Below are positions 35,379-43,730 of a stretch of 64,000 nucleotides of DNA, one piece after another. Origin of the DNA: Lachnospiraceae bacterium (lineage in GTDB: Bacteria; Bacillota; Clostridia; Lachnospirales; Lachnospiraceae); the NCBI GenBank assembly GCA_022845895.1, contig AP025573.1, forward strand, positions 1,460,501-1,524,500, written 5' to 3'. The notes under the pieces were generated by a model. The model saw nothing but the letters and a program-made list of their open reading frames with translations. It was not told where the DNA came from and did no database searches. The position numbers and the translations under genes are program-made. How positions within the stretch are numbered: position 1 is the stretch's first letter; the number at the start of each line of letters is the position of its first letter.

Positions 35379-37379
35379 TTATAAATATCCAAGCTGTTTT
35401 AACGTGTTGAGAACCATATGTCTGCCCGCATCGGTTCCATCGATGATTCTTCTGGCACGGACGGAGTCTCCGATGTTGAGAAGTGCGATGTCCTCGTTCT
35501 CAAAGGCTTTGGTGAGCGCATCCCAAATGGGGGCATGGGCTTTCATGCCGAGGCAGACGAAGCCGTAGTCGAATGGCAGTTCTACTTCTTTTCCGCCTTG
35601 TTCCACGAGGAAGGAGTGGGGATTGACTTTCTTAAGCGCGGTGTTTACGAGCTGCTTCACCTTATGCTTCTCCATGCACTCTTTCATGGAAGCGGTGGAG
35701 GAGGCGTCCAGGCCGTTGCCGATGGAGGGCATCATCTCTATGATGGTCGTGTCTGCGCCGCGGGGGGCGAAGAATTCTACAACGTCAAGTCCGACGGCTC
35801 CGCCTCCGATTACGATGACGCTCTTGCCGGACATGTCCTCTGGATAGCGGTCGATATTGTGGATGAGATCCAGAATGGAGTACACATTCGATTGCCTGTC
35901 CGCAAGATTCTCGTGCAGGCCGTCGATTGGCGGGAGAAGCGGGACGGAGCCGGTGGCGTTTACTACGAGGTCAGGCTGGAAGGATCTGATGATATCGGCA
36001 GTGGCGTCCACCCCGGTTTGGATGGTCAGGTTGTCAAGCTCCTCCGCGCGGTGCCTGAGATAAGCAGGGAAGTCGGCAAGCCGCTTTTTGGCAGGAATCT
36101 TAGAGATTTCCACAGAAAGTCCGCCTATGTGGTCCTGCTTTTCGAGAAGCGTAACGCTGCAGCCGGCCTCGGCCGCAGTACAGGCAGCCTCCAGCCCGGC
36201 CGTCCCTGCACCGGCAACGACTACATTGCACGGCCTTGCCACTTTCTGCCTCTTATACGCATCGCCTCCTGTCACGTCTGGGTTTATCGTACAGCGCAGC
36301 GGACGGTTGCCGCCGATGCGGTTGCCGACGCAGCCCACATTGCAGGAAATGCATTTGCGGATGCCGGATACGTCGCCCCGCCTTGCTTTGCAGCACCAGT
36401 CGGGATCTGCGATAAGGCCGCGCCCGATACCGATAAGGTCTGCATCACCCTTGGCCAGTATATCTTCCGCCGCCTGCGGGCTTCGGATGTTGCCGATAGC
36501 GATGGTCGGTTTGTGGAACTTCTCCCGGACTGCCCTGGCCATGTAGGAGCGCCAGCCGTCTGCCAGATAATTCGCGTCAATCTGGTACTGAATGGACGGA
36601 TTCAACGCAGCCGAAGTGTCATAGATATCTACGCCGTCATCCAGGAATTCCAGATATTCGAGGCAGTCGTCTATCGTATTGCCCCCATCCACGAGTTCAT
36701 CGACGCTGAGCCGCAGGGAGACAGGAACACGGGGCCCGACAGCGGAGCGGACCTCATCGATGACCATCCGGCAGAAGCGGGCCCGGTTCTTGGCGCAGCC
36801 CCCGAACTCGTCTGTCCGGTCGTTCATGGTCGGCGAGAGGAACTGGCTGATCAGGTAGGAGTGTCCTGCGTGGATTTCTACAAGGTCAAACCCTGCGTTG
36901 ACCGCCCGCCTTGCGGCGGCGCCGTAGTCTGCGGCGATGCTTTCCAGTTCTTCTCTCGACAGCGGCCTGGGACATTCGCCGCCTGGTTTGGATGGCAGAA
37001 CGGAAGAGGAGACAGGCTGCATGCCCGTGCGGGCGGACATGGCGGAAGCGCCCGCATGGTTGAGCTGAATCCCCATACATGCGCCGTGCCTGTGGCAGGC
37101 TTCCGTCAGCTTGTAAAGCCGGGGTATATAGCAGTCTTTGTCAATACGCAGCTGTGTCGTGCCGTTTGCGCCTTCCGGATATTTTACACAGATATTCTCC
37201 ACGAGGATAAGCCCGGTCCCGCCTTTGGCCCGAAGCTCATAATAAGCGATGTGCTCATCGCTCATGCTGCCGTCGTGTTCCGCCAAGTTGCTGCCCATAG
37301 GCATCATGACAACACGGTTTTTCATCGTCATCCCTCTGACGGAGAGTGGGGAAAACAAGTGCTTAAAATTATTCTTCAT
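35379..37379 (-). CDS. FMN/FAD/4Fe-4S enoate reductase, BaiCD/BaiH/FadH-like
   Basis: A 666-residue flavoprotein. Residues 1-365 form an old-yellow-enzyme TIM barrel (NRVVMMPMGSN, GLILVENIC, VEIHAGHSYLISQFLSP); the cysteines of CISCNVGC plus the later C (spacing 2, 3, 12) bind a 4Fe-4S cluster. The second half holds FAD and NAD(P)H folds (VVVAGAGTAGLEAA; VIVIGGGAVGLDVVEFF). Such enzymes reduce activated double bonds, including bile-acid intermediates, 2-enoates and dienoyl-CoA. Which substrate is used here cannot be read. Start 37379 has GGAGG 8 bases upstream. A LysR regulator is divergent. Confidence 0.9.
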   Translation of the reverse strand: MKNNFKHLFSPLSVRGMTMKNRVVMMPMGSNLAEHDGSMSDEHIAYYELRAKGGTGLILVENICVKYPEGANGTTQLRIDKDCYIPRLYKLTEACHRHGACMGIQLNHAGASAMSARTGMQPVSSSVLPSKPGGECPRPLSREELESIAADYGAAARRAVNAGFDLVEIHAGHSYLISQFLSPTMNDRTDEFGGCAKNRARFCRMVIDEVRSAVGPRVPVSLRLSVDELVDGGNTIDDCLEYLEFLDDGVDIYDTSAALNPSIQYQIDANYLADGWRSYMARAVREKFHKPTIAIGNIRSPQAAEDILAKGDADLIGIGRGLIADPDWCCKARRGDVSGIRKCISCNVGCVGNRIGGNRPLRCTINPDVTGGDAYKRQKVARPCNVVVAGAGTAGLEAACTAAEAGCSVTLLEKQDHIGGLSVEISKIPAKKRLADFPAYLRHRAEELDNLTIQTGVDATADIIRSFQPDLVVNATGSVPLLPPIDGLHENLADRQSNVYSILDLIHNIDRYPEDMSGKSVIVIGGGAVGLDVVEFFAPRGADTTIIEMMPSIGNGLDASSTASMKECMEKHKVKQLVNTALKKVNPHSFLVEQGGKEVELPFDYGFVCLGMKAHAPIWDALTKAFENEDIALLNIGDSVRARRIIDGTDAGRHMVLNTLKQLGYL

Positions 37380-37481
37380 CTTAACATCCTCCATTACTTA
37401 ACATATCGTCCAACACGGTTCTATAGTCGGATTATAAGATATTGTTAAAGATAAAACAAATTCATGTTTTTGCATTGTTTG

Positions 37482-37496
37482 ATAGATATATTCTAT
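37482..37496. promoter_or_regulatory. Candidate LysR-type operator
   Basis: ATAGATATATTCTAT, a perfect 15-bp dyad of the T-N11-A type, in the 160-base region between the divergent reductase and the LysR gene. Confidence 0.5.
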
Positions 37497-37539
37497 GGAT
37501 TGTGGTATGATTGTAAAAAATAGACAAAGGAGGCAGATT

Positions 37540-38430
37540 ATGAATTTGAATCAATTGCACTACTTTGTGACACTTGCACATATGGAGCACTATACTAATG
37601 CAGCCCAAAAGCTGTCGATTACACAGCCAAGCCTGAGCCATGCCATATCATCGCTGGAAGAGGAACTCGGTACAAGCCTGTTCGAACGGCAGGGAAGAAA
37701 CGTGGCCCTCACCAAATACGGCAGGCTGTTTATGGAATACGCCGAGGAGGCGCTCGATATACTGGATGCGGGAATCAAGAAGACGAAGGCCATGACGAGC
37801 GAGAAGAGCGGCAAGGTCGACATCGGTTACATATACACGCAGGGGAGCGAATTTATCCCTGAGCTGGTATCCGGCTTTCTGGAGACAAACAAGGACAAGC
37901 AGGTAGACTTTGGCTTCAGCAATGGTATCACGAAGGAAATCGTACAAGGCGTAAAAGAAGAGAAGTATGACATCGGCTTCTGCTCCATGGTATCGGGGGA
38001 AAAAGAGCTGGAATTTATCCCTGTGTCGCAGGAGAAGCTTGTTGCGGCCGTGCCGCCGGGACATCCGCTGGCCGGCAGGAGGAAGGCGAGCTTTGAGGAG
38101 ATTGCCTCATATCCTCAGATATTCTTCAATAAAGGGAGCGGTCTGCGCGGCGTCATCAGCCAGATATTCAAAGATTACGGAATGAAGCCGGATATCGTCT
38201 ATACCGTGGACGAGGACAGCGCCATGGTCGGGCTGGTGACGAGAGGATTCGGCGTCTGCATCGTGCCGGATGCGGCTACGGTGCGGAGTATGAAGGCATC
38301 CTTCCTGGAGATAGAGAATCTGGACTACCGGCGGTTTATCTATATGGTGACGCTGAAAAACAAGTACCAGGCCCCTATCGCCAGGATGTTCGCAGATTAC
38401 GTAAAAGACTATTACAGCCTGAAAAAATAA
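37540..38430 (+). CDS. LysR-family transcriptional regulator
   Basis: A 296-residue regulator. The start at 37540 (MNLNQLHYFVTLAHMEHYTNAA) follows AAAGGAGG; a longer frame to 37495 is unlikely. The helix-turn-helix covers residues 1-60 (ITQPSLSHAISSLEEELG, then SLFERQGRNV), and the periplasmic-binding-like inducer domain from about 90 ends the protein. It is divergent from the enoate reductase, a standard arrangement for control of an adjacent target. The co-inducer is unknown. Confidence 0.93.
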   Translation: MNLNQLHYFVTLAHMEHYTNAAQKLSITQPSLSHAISSLEEELGTSLFERQGRNVALTKYGRLFMEYAEEALDILDAGIKKTKAMTSEKSGKVDIGYIYTQGSEFIPELVSGFLETNKDKQVDFGFSNGITKEIVQGVKEEKYDIGFCSMVSGEKELEFIPVSQEKLVAAVPPGHPLAGRRKASFEEIASYPQIFFNKGSGLRGVISQIFKDYGMKPDIVYTVDEDSAMVGLVTRGFGVCIVPDAATVRSMKASFLEIENLDYRRFIYMVTLKNKYQAPIARMFADYVKDYYSLKK

Positions 38431-38517
38431 AGTATAATTGTTGCGCAGTATCGGGAAAGTTGATATAATATACCGGTGTGAAAACGGATCAGTATAAAAC
38501 AGGAGAGAAAGAAAAAT

Positions 38518-39303
38518 ATGAATGATTTAGAGATGTACAGAGAGCAGCTGGCATTGTGTGATGATAAGCTTATTGACGCCCTGGTGGAGCGGAACGCGGT
38601 CATAGAGAAGATTATGGCATACAAAGAAAAGTATGGAATGCCTATCCTGCAGCCTCAGCAGGAAGCGAAGCAGAAGCAGCGTCTGGAAGAAAAGCTGGCT
38701 GGCAGCAAGTATAAAGACGAGATATATGATGTATTCCGCTGCATACTCAAGAACAGCAAGAGAATCCAGGCGAGGAAGCTGTTTGATTACAATATCGTGC
38801 TCATCGGATTCATGGGAGCCGGCAAGACGACGGTTTCCGATTATCTGAGTACGATGTTTGCGATGGAAATCATAGAGATGGATCAGGTGATTGCAGACAG
38901 GGAGGAGATGAGCATTCCGGACATATTCGCTACATACGGGGAAGAATACTTCCGAAATCTGGAGACCAATCTGCTGATAGAGATGCAGTCGAGAAAGAAT
39001 ACCGTAATCTCCTGCGGTGGCGGAGCCGCTCTCAGAGAGCGCAATGTAGACGAGATGAAGAAAAACGGCAGGGTCGTACTATTGACGGCCAGCCCCGAGA
39101 CGATATACGAGCGTGTGAAAGACAGCGACGACAGGCCGGTGCTGAACGGGCGCAAGAACGTGGAAGGGATATCAGAGCTGATGGAGCAGCGCCGTGAAAA
39201 ATATGAGGCGGCTGCGGACATCGTAATCAATACAGACAATAAGAACGTGCTTCAGATATGTGAAGAGCTTGTGCAGCGCGTTACAGAAATGGAAGATAAA
39301 TAA
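38518..39303 (+). CDS. Chorismate mutase-shikimate kinase fusion
   Basis: Two steps of the aromatic amino acid pathway in one chain of 261 aa. Residues 1-90 are an AroQ-type chorismate mutase helix bundle (LALCDDKLIDALVERNAVIEKI). From 92 onward a shikimate kinase begins, with the P-loop GFMGAGKTT at 97-105, the DQVIADRE aspartate and the CGGGAALRE substrate loop, then the RPVLNGRK lid. The stop overlaps the yqeG start (TAATG). Catalytic residues look intact in both parts, so a bifunctional enzyme is likely. Confidence 0.88.
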   Translation: MNDLEMYREQLALCDDKLIDALVERNAVIEKIMAYKEKYGMPILQPQQEAKQKQRLEEKLAGSKYKDEIYDVFRCILKNSKRIQARKLFDYNIVLIGFMGAGKTTVSDYLSTMFAMEIIEMDQVIADREEMSIPDIFATYGEEYFRNLETNLLIEMQSRKNTVISCGGGAALRERNVDEMKKNGRVVLLTASPETIYERVKDSDDRPVLNGRKNVEGISELMEQRREKYEAAADIVINTDNKNVLQICEELVQRVTEMEDK

Positions 39304-39803
39304 TGTTTGATAGATTTTTTCCGGACAGATACGTGGCATCTACCTATGTCATAGATTTTGAAAAACTGTACAGCGAAGGTGTCAGGGGACTTATCTTTGA
39401 CATCGATAATACGCTGGTGCCCCATGGCGCGCCGGCGGATAGGCGGGCGGAAGAACTGTTCGCGAGGCTTAAGCGGATAGGCTTCGGCTGCTGCCTCATC
39501 TCGAACAACCAGGAACCTAGGGTCAGGATGTTCAATAAGAATATCCAGGTGGACTATGTGTATAATGCCCATAAGCCATCCACGAAGAACTATGTGAAAG
39601 CCATGGAGATTATGGGGACTGGGACGGATAATACGGTCTTTATCGGCGACCAGCTTTTCACCGATGTATGGGGAGCTAAGAGGGCGGGTATTCCGAATAT
39701 ACTCGTGAAGCCGATACACCCGAAAGAGGAGATTCAGATTGTACTGAAGCGTTATCTGGAGAAAATAGTGCTGCACTTTTACAAGAAGAGCCTCGACAGG
39801 TAA
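39303..39803 (+). CDS. yqeG: YqeG-family HAD IIIA phosphatase
   Basis: A 166-residue haloacid-dehalogenase family protein with FDIDNTLVP (nucleophile D33, second D35), LISNNQEPRV (motif 2 Ser/Thr), HKPSTKNY (motif 3 Lys) and GDQLFTDVWGAK (motif 4 aspartates). Distant relatives include mitochondrial PGP phosphatase, but the bacterial substrate is unknown. It is translationally coupled to the aromatic fusion gene and lies close to efp, as in several related genomes. Confidence 0.9.
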   Translation: MFDRFFPDRYVASTYVIDFEKLYSEGVRGLIFDIDNTLVPHGAPADRRAEELFARLKRIGFGCCLISNNQEPRVRMFNKNIQVDYVYNAHKPSTKNYVKAMEIMGTGTDNTVFIGDQLFTDVWGAKRAGIPNILVKPIHPKEEIQIVLKRYLEKIVLHFYKKSLDR

Positions 39804-39810
39804 AAAAAGG

Positions 39811-39839
39811 TTGAAAAAAGGCAGAATATATTATAGAAT
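39811..39839 (+). promoter_or_regulatory. efp promoter
   Basis: TTGAAA (39811-39816) and TAGAAT (39834-39839) with 17 bases between. A small hairpin AGGTGC/GCACCT lies further down near 39861-39880. Confidence 0.5.
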
Positions 39840-39897
39840 TAGAAAAGTGAGAAAGAACGTCAGGTGCCGTTGTCGCACCTTTTAAGGAGGATTATTC

Positions 39898-40455
39898 ATG
39901 GTATCAGCAGGTGATTTTAAGAACGGCTTGACCGTAGAGATCGAGGGGAATATCTACCAGATTCTGGAGTTTCAGCATGTAAAGCCAGGAAAAGGAGCTG
40001 CCTTCGTCCGTACAAAGATGAAAAATATCATCAACGGCGGTGTTGTCGAGAAGACATTCCGTCCGACAGAAAAGTTTGAACAGGCGCACATCGACAGGAA
40101 AGAGATGCAGTACCTTTATTCAGACAGCGATTTATTCTATTTCATGGATGTGGAGTCATACGACCAGATTGCAGTCAATGCAGATACGGTCGGAGACTCT
40201 CTGAAGTTCGTAAAAGAGAATGAGAACGTAAAAGTTATCTCTTATCAGGGGAACGTGTTTTCCATAGAGCCGCCGATAACGGTTGAACTTGACATTATTG
40301 AGACAGAGCCCGGATTCAAAGGCGACACTGCCCAGGGGGCTACGAAACCGGCTATCGTCGAGACCGGGGCTCAGGTTATGGTACCTCTGTTCGTGGAACA
40401 GGGAGACAAGCTGAAAATCGATACACGTACAGGAGAATACCTGTCACGGGTATAG
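39898..40455 (+). CDS. efp: Elongation factor P
   Basis: Relieves ribosome stalling at polyproline stretches. The 185-residue protein has three beta-barrel domains. The tip of domain I carries K32 in [11 protein letters not shown], the usual site of modification in Gram-positives. The C-terminus GTQ-like region is represented by [22 protein letters not shown] lies 8 bases before the ATG. A terminator follows at 40519, so it is a single-gene unit. Confidence 0.96.
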   Translation: MVSAGDFKNGLTVEIEGNIYQILEFQHVKPGKGAAFVRTKMKNIINGGVVEKTFRPTEKFEQAHIDRKEMQYLYSDSDLFYFMDVESYDQIAVNADTVGDSLKFVKENENVKVISYQGNVFSIEPPITVELDIIETEPGFKGDTAQGATKPAIVETGAQVMVPLFVEQGDKLKIDTRTGEYLSRV

Positions 40456-40518
40456 TCATGTTCCGACTGCGGCACTGCCGGACGGCATGACAAGTTTATA
40501 ATAATAATGACAAGAAAA

Positions 40519-40545
40519 GCCTTGCAATTTCTGCAGGGCTTTTTT
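40519..40545 (+). terminator. efp terminator
   Basis: GCCTTGCA (40519-40526) pairs with TGCAGGGC (40532-40539), followed by six T residues. Confidence 0.88.
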
Positions 40546-40710
40546 ATAATTGTTATACCATAATATTTCAGGGCTGTATCATACAGCCTGTCCAGATGAC
40601 ATCGATATGCATAACGGCCAGATTGACAGATATGGCCGTGTCCTGGCAGCTTCTGCCGGATATTCAGAAAAAGAGCCAATAAGATACTGCTGCACGAAGA
40701 AAGGAGTAAT

Positions 40711-41586
40711 ATGACTTACGATCAGTTTGTGCAGGCCGTAGAAAGAAAAGTGAACGAGGGAACCGATGACGACATTGCCGTATGTATCCACACGGCGATC
40801 AAGAATAATGGAAGGGAGAGGAAAGGGATAAGGCTGACGAAGCAAGGGGTCAATATATCGCCTGCCATATATCTGGAAGAATACTATGAGCAGTTTCTGT
40901 CAGGAGGCACGGTTGAGGATGCCGCCGGGGATATATTGAGGCTGTACGAGGAGATAAGCTTCAGCCGTTCGTGGGATAAGGATAATATATCAGCTTATAC
41001 GAAGGTAAAAGAGAGAATCGTATATCACCTCGTCAACAAGGAAAAGAATGAAAATATGCTGACGGATACCCCATATGTGCCGTACCTGGACATGGCCGCC
41101 GTGTTTTATGTCCTGTTTGAGGTAAATGCCTATGGCACGGCTGCGATGATGGTCAAGAATGAGCATCTGAAGCTGTGGAACGTAACCGAAGAGGAGATAT
41201 ACCGCCAGGCATGCCGCAATACAGAACGGCTCCTTCCCTACGAGTTCAGGACGATGAAAGAAGTGATAGCAGAGCTGACGGGAAACAAAGAGGAGCCGGG
41301 AAGGGATGTCATGTATGTTCTGAGCAATTCCATAAGGAGCTTCGGAGCGGCCGCGGTCTTGTATGACGGCTTGCTTGCGTACATCGGATGCTGTCTCAAA
41401 GAGAACTATTACGTGCTCCCGAGCAGCGTCCATGAAGTGATAATCATACCGGAGAGCGAAGCGCCTGGCAAGAAGGAGCTGGCAGCGATGGTGGCGGATA
41501 TTAACGCGACCCAGGTAGAAGAAGAGGATGTGCTGTCGGATAATGCATATTATTACGACCGGAAGCTGAAAAAACTACAGGAGTAA
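40711..41586 (+). CDS. DUF5688 family protein
   Basis: A 291-residue soluble protein of a Lachnospiraceae-rich family of unknown function. It begins MTYDQFVQAVERKVNEG and has the conserved GIRLTKQGVNISPAIYLEEYY and MVKNEHLKLWNVTEEEI segments, which I use for family recognition. No membrane segment, signal or nucleotide motif is seen. It has a ribosome site GAAAGGAG, and many genomes carry several copies. Nearby genes do not suggest a role. Confidence 0.8.
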   Translation: MTYDQFVQAVERKVNEGTDDDIAVCIHTAIKNNGRERKGIRLTKQGVNISPAIYLEEYYEQFLSGGTVEDAAGDILRLYEEISFSRSWDKDNISAYTKVKERIVYHLVNKEKNENMLTDTPYVPYLDMAAVFYVLFEVNAYGTAAMMVKNEHLKLWNVTEEEIYRQACRNTERLLPYEFRTMKEVIAELTGNKEEPGRDVMYVLSNSIRSFGAAAVLYDGLLAYIGCCLKENYYVLPSSVHEVIIIPESEAPGKKELAAMVADINATQVEEEDVLSDNAYYYDRKLKKLQE

Positions 41587-41648
41587 TAAAGATGTCCCTT
41601 TCCATCACGAGCGCCGGGTGTTAGAATGATACTAAGGAGGGTGGTGGA

Positions 41649-42251
41649 ATGGGACAGGATACAGTCAGGTTGTATACGAGACAGAATGATAAGACGCTGC
41701 TGCCGTTAAAGAAGCAGGGCCGCATCATCAATCAGAGAATATATGTGGAGATGCACTTCGGAGATATCGCACCGCTGTTTTTGGAAAGCTACGACTGGTT
41801 TACGGAAACAGCGGCAAAGAGGGTGCCAAAGCCAGAGGACGTAAAAGCTCCAATCTGGTGTTCGATCAGTGCACAGAACTGCCTGAAGCCGATTGACGGG
41901 ACGGTCGTATATGTGCTGGAAGTGCCGAAGGATAAGGTGATATATTTTGACGAGGCAAAGTGGGACTATGTGCTGAACCGGATCTATCTGCCGAAAGACG
42001 CCCGTGACAGGGCGGCCTATAAGGAACATCTGAAGGGGATTGGCATCTCCAGCGGGTTTGAATTCTTCGAGGGACGGTATAAAGGCATGTATCCCGAGGA
42101 AGAGCGGCGCATCAAAGACAGCTGGCAGCGCGTCTTTGAGATCGACAGCTGGACAATCTTCAATGTATGCGGCAACATATGGGAAATCAGAGAGGAATAT
42201 GTACAGAAAATCGTATATCCCGGGGAGGACCTGGAGGGGCTTAAGTATTAG
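41649..42251 (+). CDS. DUF3841-like protein
   Basis: A 200-residue soluble protein, tentatively DUF3841. Features: VRLYTRQNDKTLLPLKKQGRI at the start, LESYDWFTETAAKRVPKPEDVKAPIWC in the middle and VLEVPKDKVIYFDEAKWDYVLNRIYL. The alternation of strands and tryptophans suggests a compact globular fold. No catalytic motif is apparent. AAGGAGGG lies before the ATG. It lies between the DUF5688 gene and a cytidylate kinase-like gene; the three may form a loose unit, with gaps of about 60 to 80 bases. Confidence 0.65.
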   Translation: MGQDTVRLYTRQNDKTLLPLKKQGRIINQRIYVEMHFGDIAPLFLESYDWFTETAAKRVPKPEDVKAPIWCSISAQNCLKPIDGTVVYVLEVPKDKVIYFDEAKWDYVLNRIYLPKDARDRAAYKEHLKGIGISSGFEFFEGRYKGMYPEEERRIKDSWQRVFEIDSWTIFNVCGNIWEIREEYVQKIVYPGEDLEGLKY

Positions 42252-42334
42252 GCAGATAAAAAAGGATACCTTTTTTGCCGGCAAAGTGCTATAATAGAAC
42301 TGTTCACAATCTGCACTGCTAAGGAGGAATCGGT

Positions 42335-42820
42335 ATGAAACTGGTAATTACTATGAGCCGGCGTTACGGTACAGGGGCAAGCATCATCGCGCAGGAACTG
42401 TCAAAGAGGCTTGAGATACCTGTATATGACAAGGTCAACGTGGAACAGGAGCTGTATAAGAATATCTATGAATCTGAAGTGGAAGTGATAAAGGAGCTGG
42501 CACAGAAGCCATGCATCATCCTTGGACGCTGTGCCTCGGAGATATTGAAGGACAGGAAGAATGTATTCAATATCTATGTATGCGCGGACAAAGAGGACCG
42601 GGTACGGAGGATTATGGAGAAGGACGGCATCTCCTATGAGGAAGCCGATGAGAAGGTGGAGAGGACAGACGAAGAGCGTGCCCTTTACTATCATGAACAT
42701 ACAGGCAAGGCATGGGGGGACGTCAACAATTACCATATGATACTGAACACATCCGATCTGGGTTTAGAGAACTGCACGGATATACTGATGCGGTACTTTG
42801 AGAAGATGGAGTACATATAA
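42335..42820 (+). CDS. Cytidylate kinase-like protein
   Basis: A 161-residue P-loop kinase-like protein of the Cytidylate_kin2 group. The N-terminal loop reads TMSRRYGTGASIIAQELS, a variant of the P-loop with Gly-Thr-Gly-Ala-Ser rather than a classical GKST. It includes PCIILGRCASEIL and NIYVCADKEDRVRRI, the base-binding and lid-like parts. It is shorter than CMP kinase (about 220 aa), so it is unlikely to be the main Cmk. The substrate is unknown. AAGGAGG precedes the ATG. Confidence 0.75.
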   Translation: MKLVITMSRRYGTGASIIAQELSKRLEIPVYDKVNVEQELYKNIYESEVEVIKELAQKPCIILGRCASEILKDRKNVFNIYVCADKEDRVRRIMEKDGISYEEADEKVERTDEERALYYHEHTGKAWGDVNNYHMILNTSDLGLENCTDILMRYFEKMEYI

Positions 42821-42906
42821 ACTTTTATTTTGTCGAAGATATCTTCTTTACATTACTTAAGAAATGTGATAATATTACAAAGGCAATTTCATATAGGACA
42901 AATTAT

Positions 42907-42978
42907 GCACCCGTAGCTCAGGGGATAGAGCACCGCCCTCCGGAGGCGGGAGCGGCGGTTCGAATCCGCCCGGGTGTG
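42907..42978 (+). tRNA. tRNA-Arg (anticodon CCG)
   Basis: A 72-base cloverleaf (CCA not encoded). Acceptor GCACCCG pairs with CGGGTGT, with G1-U72 as a wobble pair. D stem GCTC/GAGC, anticodon stem CCGCC/GGCGG around loop CTCCGGA with anticodon CCG, variable loop GAGC, T stem GGCGG/CCGCC with loop TTCGAAT. It reads CGG codons, used in many genes here. Confidence 0.95.
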
Positions 42979-43012
42979 TACTTAAAAAAGTGCTTACAAT
43001 GGAGGGAGTCTT

Positions 43013-43657
43013 ATGAAAGCAAGATGGAAAGACTGCTCCGGCCGGCTGAAGAAGTATAGAAGGGCTAATATAATCATAGCCGTCATGCTGCTCGTACTGG
43101 CGCTGGGCGTAGTCGGATTCAATCTTACGGAAGAGAAGGTCCAGAAAGCACAAAAGACAAATTCCCAGGACGTCAAGGCGGAAAACAAAGGATATGACAG
43201 CATGGAGACGAATCCGCTGATGCTGGAAGAGTACCCGGAGGTGACAGACGTGGTAAAGTCTTACTACGCGCGTCTGGCAGAGAATTCGGATTTTGTCGAG
43301 TCCTATGACAACGTACAGGTCTATACGAAATTGGGAAAATACAAAGATTCATATGTGGCTTTTGTCAAATATGATATGAAGATAAAAGATATCTACACAG
43401 GGGTTCCTGGATTGGGTACGCTGTATGTAGAAAAGAACAAAGAGAGCGGCAAATATCATGTGAGCCAGACCGTGGAGGACGAAGAACTGAAAAGTTCCGT
43501 GGAAGAAGTGGCCGGCCAGGATGATGTGGACAAGCTGCTGGCGGACACTACGTCACAGTATCACAGTGCCGTCGAATCTGACGCGTTGCTCAGGGAAGCT
43601 TTGGCAGATTTGAAGAATGCATACGAAGATTCCACTGGGACAAGCAGTAATGAATAA
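43013..43657 (+). CDS. Hypothetical protein with N-terminal membrane anchor
   Basis: A 214-residue protein: basic start, then one membrane segment (about residues 19-38, NIIIAVMLLVLALGVVGFNL), then an extracytoplasmic domain from about 55 with NPLMLEEYPEVTDVVKSYYARLAENSDFVESYD and a beta-rich core (VQVYTKLGKYKDSYVAFVKYDMKIKD), resembling NTF2-like or small sensor domains. I do not recognise the family. The C-terminal tail is Ser/Thr-rich. TGGAGGG precedes the ATG. A terminator follows. Confidence 0.75.
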   Translation: MKARWKDCSGRLKKYRRANIIIAVMLLVLALGVVGFNLTEEKVQKAQKTNSQDVKAENKGYDSMETNPLMLEEYPEVTDVVKSYYARLAENSDFVESYDNVQVYTKLGKYKDSYVAFVKYDMKIKDIYTGVPGLGTLYVEKNKESGKYHVSQTVEDEELKSSVEEVAGQDDVDKLLADTTSQYHSAVESDALLREALADLKNAYEDSTGTSSNE

Positions 43658-43665
43658 AGTATATT

Positions 43666-43702
43666 AAGTCAGACCTCTGCATCTTAAGAGGTCTGACTTT
43701 TT
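43666..43702 (+). terminator. Intrinsic terminator
   Basis: AAGTCAGACCTCT (43666-43678) pairs with AGAGGTCTGACTT (43687-43699), then T residues. Confidence 0.88.
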
Positions 43703-43730
43703 AAAAATACAAAGGATGGGTTGGGAGAAG

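Noticed and set aside
35379..37379. Part of a bile-acid (bai) operon.
   Set aside because: The enzyme family fits, but no other bai gene is adjacent, and the family has many other substrates.
35418..37448. A 676-codon open frame on the plus strand opposite the enoate reductase.
   Set aside because: The minus-strand product matches a known multi-domain family throughout and has a ribosome site; the plus-strand frame has no recognisable motif and reflects codon bias.
42907..43012. A genomic-island attachment site at tRNA-Arg.
   Set aside because: No integrase nearby and no second copy of the tRNA 3' end was noticed in the window.
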